A DNA stretch of 9,199 nucleotides from G020353355 sp050116155 (lineage in GTDB: Bacteria; Desulfobacterota; Desulfobacteria; Desulfobacterales; JAHEIW01): contig JASFPE010000204.1 in assembly GCA_050116155.1 (NCBI GenBank), positions 1 to 9,199 on the forward strand, written 5' to 3'. This document shows, one piece after another, positions 7,172 to 9,199 of this stretch. The notes below the pieces were generated by a model. That model was not told where the DNA came from, did not search any database, and saw only the letters and a program-made list of their open reading frames with translations. Numbering within the stretch: position 1 is the first letter of the stretch; every line of letters starts with the position of its first letter. Made by a program: the position numbers and the translations under genes.

Positions 7172-8588
7172 GGTCTGCCGCCTCCTTTCCTGCAATCCGG
7201 CCGAACACGGTGCCGATAGTCATGCCGAATCCGCCCAGGTATCCTTTACCAAGGATATTCCCGGACATGATTTCTCCAGCCGCAAACATGTTGGCAGCCG
7301 GATTTCCGTTTTGCATGATAATCCGTGATGTGCTGTTCACACGAACCCCTAAATAGGTGAACGTGATGCCAGGCCTCAGGGGATAGCCATAGAACGGCGC
7401 TTTGTCTATGGGCCGCGCCCAGTGAGTTTTGGGTGGGTCCAAATCGATTGTTTTGCAGTCGTCCAACTCCCAAGGATCAAAAGAACCCGTTCGAATAGAT
7501 GCGTTGAAATCGGAAACGGTTTTTTCGAGCATGGCGGGGTCCAGATTCAGCTTTCCGGCCAGTTCGTGAATTGAATCCGCTTCAATGGGCGGGAACACAG
7601 AAGGCATGAACAAATCGATGGATTTCGAGTCGATGATCGAATACGCGATCTGATCTTCCTGTTTGGCGACGAGACGTCCCCAGATTGCATATCGTTTGGG
7701 CCAGAAATTTTCGCCTTCATCGTAAAACCGCTTCGCGAATTTGTTCACTACGATACCGAACGGAACGCAGTCGAGCCGCGTGACGATACCGCCGTCGAAT
7801 TTAGGCGCCCGGGCGTCGATTGCAAGGGCATGACACTGGTTTGCCGTGCCCACGGTTTCGGCGCCTTTGTCAAGAAGAACTCTCAACATTTTACCCTTGT
7901 CATAGGGACAGCCCCGCACGATAAAATTGTTTGCCGCTTCCCCCCAGTATTGTTTCAGCCATTCGATGTTGGCCTCAAATCCGCCCGCAGCGATAACGAC
8001 GGCCTTTGCCTCGATCTGTAAGTCGGAATGGGGAGACCTGACTCTAGCGGCTAGAAATTTGCCGTCTTCTATGTCTAGGTCATAAGCCTCCGATTCATAC
8101 GATATGTTAACCCCCATCTTTTCGGCCCGTGCATAGTAGGCATTCATCAAGGCTTTGCCGCCGCCCAGGAAAAACGCATTGGTCCTGTCAAGATGAAGGG
8201 TCCCGCGCATGGACGGTTGAAACTTGCAGCCGTGTTGCACCATCCAGCGGCCGATGTCGTTTGATTGTTGAATCGTAAGGCGGGCGAGTTCCTCATCGGT
8301 TTTGCCTTCGGTGACCTGTATCAGATCATTAAAGAACTCGTCTTCCCGGTAAGGGCCGGTCAGGTAATCATTAGCCTTTTCATGAGCATACCGTAGGTTG
8401 CGGGTGTGACGGCTGTTGCCGCCCCTGAAATGTTTGGGTGCGCACTCGAGAACCAGAACCGATGCCCCCGACTCACTGGCCGTCATGGCCGCACAGAGTG
8501 CGGCATTACCGCCGCCGACGATCAGAACATCCCATACCCTGTTGAAGTTGATTTCCGAATTACCTAAGGGCGCTGTTGAAGGTTTCAT
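7149..8588 (-). CDS. tcuA: TcuA-like FAD-dependent dehydrogenase (tricarballylate dehydrogenase family)
   Basis: 479-residue soluble flavoprotein of the fumarate reductase/succinate dehydrogenase flavoprotein fold. In Salmonella TcuA oxidises tricarballylate to cis-aconitate. The N-terminal FAD Rossmann motif is DVLIVGGGNAALCAA (20-34) with an acidic ribose-binding LVLE (45-48). A conserved RGGNSRHTRN loop (55-64) and VIAAGGFEAN (198-207) complete the flavin site. The C-terminal stretch ITFTYLGVRVN (408-418) and GEIMSGNILGKGYLGGFGM (438-456) are very like the TcuA family, and differ from fumarate reductases, which usually have a His-x-T-x-GG active-site segment there. Full length, with no signal peptide or haem domain. 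The only start, ATG 8588, has a weak AAAGAG about ten bases upstream. It is paired with the tcuB-like gene downstream. Substrate could be another polycarboxylate. Confidence 0.85.
   Translation of the reverse strand: MKPSTAPLGNSEINFNRVWDVLIVGGGNAALCAAMTASESGASVLVLECAPKHFRGGNSRHTRNLRYAHEKANDYLTGPYREDEFFNDLIQVTEGKTDEELARLTIQQSNDIGRWMVQHGCKFQPSMRGTLHLDRTNAFFLGGGKALMNAYYARAEKMGVNISYESEAYDLDIEDGKFLAARVRSPHSDLQIEAKAVVIAAGGFEANIEWLKQYWGEAANNFIVRGCPYDKGKMLRVLLDKGAETVGTANQCHALAIDARAPKFDGGIVTRLDCVPFGIVVNKFAKRFYDEGENFWPKRYAIWGRLVAKQEDQIAYSIIDSKSIDLFMPSVFPPIEADSIHELAGKLNLDPAMLEKTVSDFNASIRTGSFDPWELDDCKTIDLDPPKTHWARPIDKAPFYGYPLRPGITFTYLGVRVNSTSRIIMQNGNPAANMFAAGEIMSGNILGKGYLGGFGMTIGTVFGRIAGKEAADHALKCDS
7181..7188 (-). 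promoter_or_regulatory. Strong ribosome binding site inside tcuA-like gene, for tcuB
   Basis: AAAGGAGG on the minus strand, nine bases before ATG 7171, within the last codons of the tcuA-like gene. It decides the tcuB start in favour of 7171 over an upstream TTG at 7195, and implies coupled translation of the pair. Confidence 0.8.
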
Positions 8589-8660
8589 AATCCAAACTCT
8601 TTATAGATACCTGCTTTGTCAGACTAAGTTATTATTTAAAATAGCGTCTAGTTTGTCGCC

Positions 8661-8805
8661 GTCATGCCGGACCCCCAATCAAGTTGAGGGCAAGCCCGAT
8701 TCGGCATCCAGTAGTGCCGCAACTCGAAAAAAACTATGGATAGCGCTAAAGCTTCACTGCGTGCCCAGGTCCGTCATCCCGGACTTGATCCGGGACCGGA
8801 ATGAC
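8661..8805. repeat. Palindromic MITE/REP-like intergenic repeat
   Basis: 145-bp non-coding element with imperfect terminal inverted repeats: GTCATGCCGG (8661-8670) against CCGGAATGAC (8796-8805), one mismatch in ten. Each end also folds on itself. On the right, TCCCGGA (8777-8783) and TCCGGGA (8789-8795) flank CTTGA. On the left, ATGCCG (8664-8669) pairs with CGGCAT (8702-8707). The phrase GTCATCCCGGACTTGATCC resembles dispersed palindromic repeats common between genes of proteobacteria, from memory rather than a search. It separates the ferredoxin gene from the tcuA-like gene. Confidence 0.7.
8777..8795. repeat. 7-bp perfect stem-loop within the repeat element
   Basis: TCCCGGA, loop CTTGA, TCCGGGA. 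GC-rich and compact. On the minus strand it lies 75 bases downstream of the ferredoxin stop codon and could cap the ferredoxin transcript 3' end, though no T run follows. Confidence 0.6.
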
Positions 8806-8833
8806 AAGATAGCAGTATGTTTTGTTTTGCCAA
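8806..8833 (-). promoter_or_regulatory. Possible promoter for the tcuAB-like pair
   Basis: Minus-strand TTGGCA (8828-8833, five of six) and TATCTT (8806-8811, four of six) are 16 bases apart, just past the ferredoxin stop. The -10 abuts the repeat element, so a transcript from here would carry the repeat in a leader of about 210 bases. This is a weak consensus call in AT-rich DNA. Confidence 0.3.
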
Positions 8834-8870
8834 TTATGACACCGTCTGTTTATTCAAAGATGATGCATTA

Positions 8871-9199
8871 TTATTTCCGACTGTTGTCCTTAAGAAGCGA
8901 AAATGCCCGCATCTGCAAGGCGGTGTCTTTGGCGAAATACGGTTTTTGATCGACAAACGAGATAGCATCCGCAGGGCAGATGGCAACGCAGGCCGGATTT
9001 CCGTCGCAAAGCTCACACTTATATGCCTTCGAGGAGTCGCGATTTAGTTGAATCGCGCCAAATGGACAGGCGCGCGTGCACAGGCCACAACCGGTGCATT
9101 GCTCCGTGTCAACGCGCACGATTCGGCCGTCGTTGAGATCCTCCCCAATCGCATTTTCCGGGCAGGCGGTCAGACAGGGTGCGTCTTCGCACTGCCGGC
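8871..9199 (-). CDS. Multi-cluster [4Fe-4S] ferredoxin, AOR-associated/HycB type, 5' end beyond the window
   Basis: C-terminal 108 residues of a polyferredoxin that carries electrons between a redox enzyme and its acceptor. The frame is open to the window edge, so the N-terminus and start are missing; an internal GTG at 9119 is not a credible start because Cys motifs continue upstream of it. Numbering from the first complete visible codon: C3-x4-C8-x3-C12-P, then the classical CTGCGLCTRACP (34-45), then C61-x2-C64-x5-C70-x3-C74-P. These fit the C-terminal part of four-cluster proteins of the HycB/DmsB/AOR-ferredoxin group, which usually have about 55 more N-terminal residues with another Cys set. 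Such genes often sit beside tungsten aldehyde:ferredoxin oxidoreductases or BamB-like enzymes, so that partner may lie just beyond 9199. It is followed by the repeat element and the tcuAB-like pair. Confidence 0.85.
   Translation of the reverse strand, partial: RQCEDAPCLTACPENAIGEDLNDGRIVRVDTEQCTGCGLCTRACPFGAIQLNRDSSKAYKCELCDGNPACVAICPADAISFVDQKPYFAKDTALQMRAFSLLKDNSRK

Noticed and set aside
7172..7195. Upstream TTG start for the tcuB-like gene
   Set aside because: The strong AAAGGAGG at 7181-7188 lies downstream of this TTG and is correctly placed for ATG 7171.
8871..9119. GTG at 9119 as the start of an 82-residue ferredoxin
   Set aside because: The frame continues upstream to the edge and encodes a further C-x4-C-x3-CP motif typical of the larger family.

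Overview
The window reads as part of the chromosome of an anaerobic, respiratory or syntrophic bacterium, most plausibly a member of the Desulfobacterota (former Deltaproteobacteria). This is inferred from the gene mix: a polyferredoxin of the tungsten aldehyde oxidoreductase type, an FAD dehydrogenase with a membrane Fe-S/cytochrome b partner, a one-chain ADP-forming acyl-CoA synthetase, a short QueG-like Fe-S protein and an unusual acyl-CoA dehydrogenase. No rRNA, tRNA, CRISPR array, transposase or phage gene is visible. All seven supported genes are on the minus strand, so transcription runs from high to low coordinates.

In order of transcription: (1) 9199-8871, the C-terminal part of a multi-cluster [4Fe-4S] ferredoxin cut by the window edge. 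(2) An intergenic spacer holding a 145-bp palindromic, MITE/REP-like repeat with near-perfect ends (8661-8805). (3) 8588-7149, a TcuA-like FAD dehydrogenase, and (4) 7171-6068, a TcuB-like membrane protein with two 4-Cys clusters. Genes 3 and 4 overlap by 23 bases and the tcuB ribosome binding site lies inside tcuA. (5) A strong sigma-70-like promoter (6030-6058) and a leader hairpin, then 5950-3884, a fused alpha-beta NDP-forming acyl-CoA synthetase. (6) 3755-2982, a short double-cluster Fe-S protein related to QueG and reductive dehalogenases. (7) After a 565-bp AT-rich gap with a 10-bp inverted repeat, 2416-1778, a HAD-family phosphatase. (8) After a 406-bp AT-rich gap with two back-to-back hairpins, 1371-1, an acyl-CoA dehydrogenase running off the low-coordinate edge.

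A working hypothesis, not proven by sequence, is a carboxylic-acid oxidation locus. TcuA would oxidise a tricarballylate-like (poly)carboxylate and pass electrons through the TcuB clusters and haem to the quinone pool. The ferredoxin would serve a neighbouring oxidoreductase outside the window. The NDP-forming synthetase would interconvert an acid and its CoA thioester with ATP recovery, and the acyl-CoA dehydrogenase would oxidise an acyl-CoA. The tricarballylate transporter (TcuC) and regulator (TcuR) known from Salmonella are not in the window, so the substrate is open. The synthetase and QueG-like genes look visibly richer in GC than the HAD gene and the gaps, so the region may be a mosaic.
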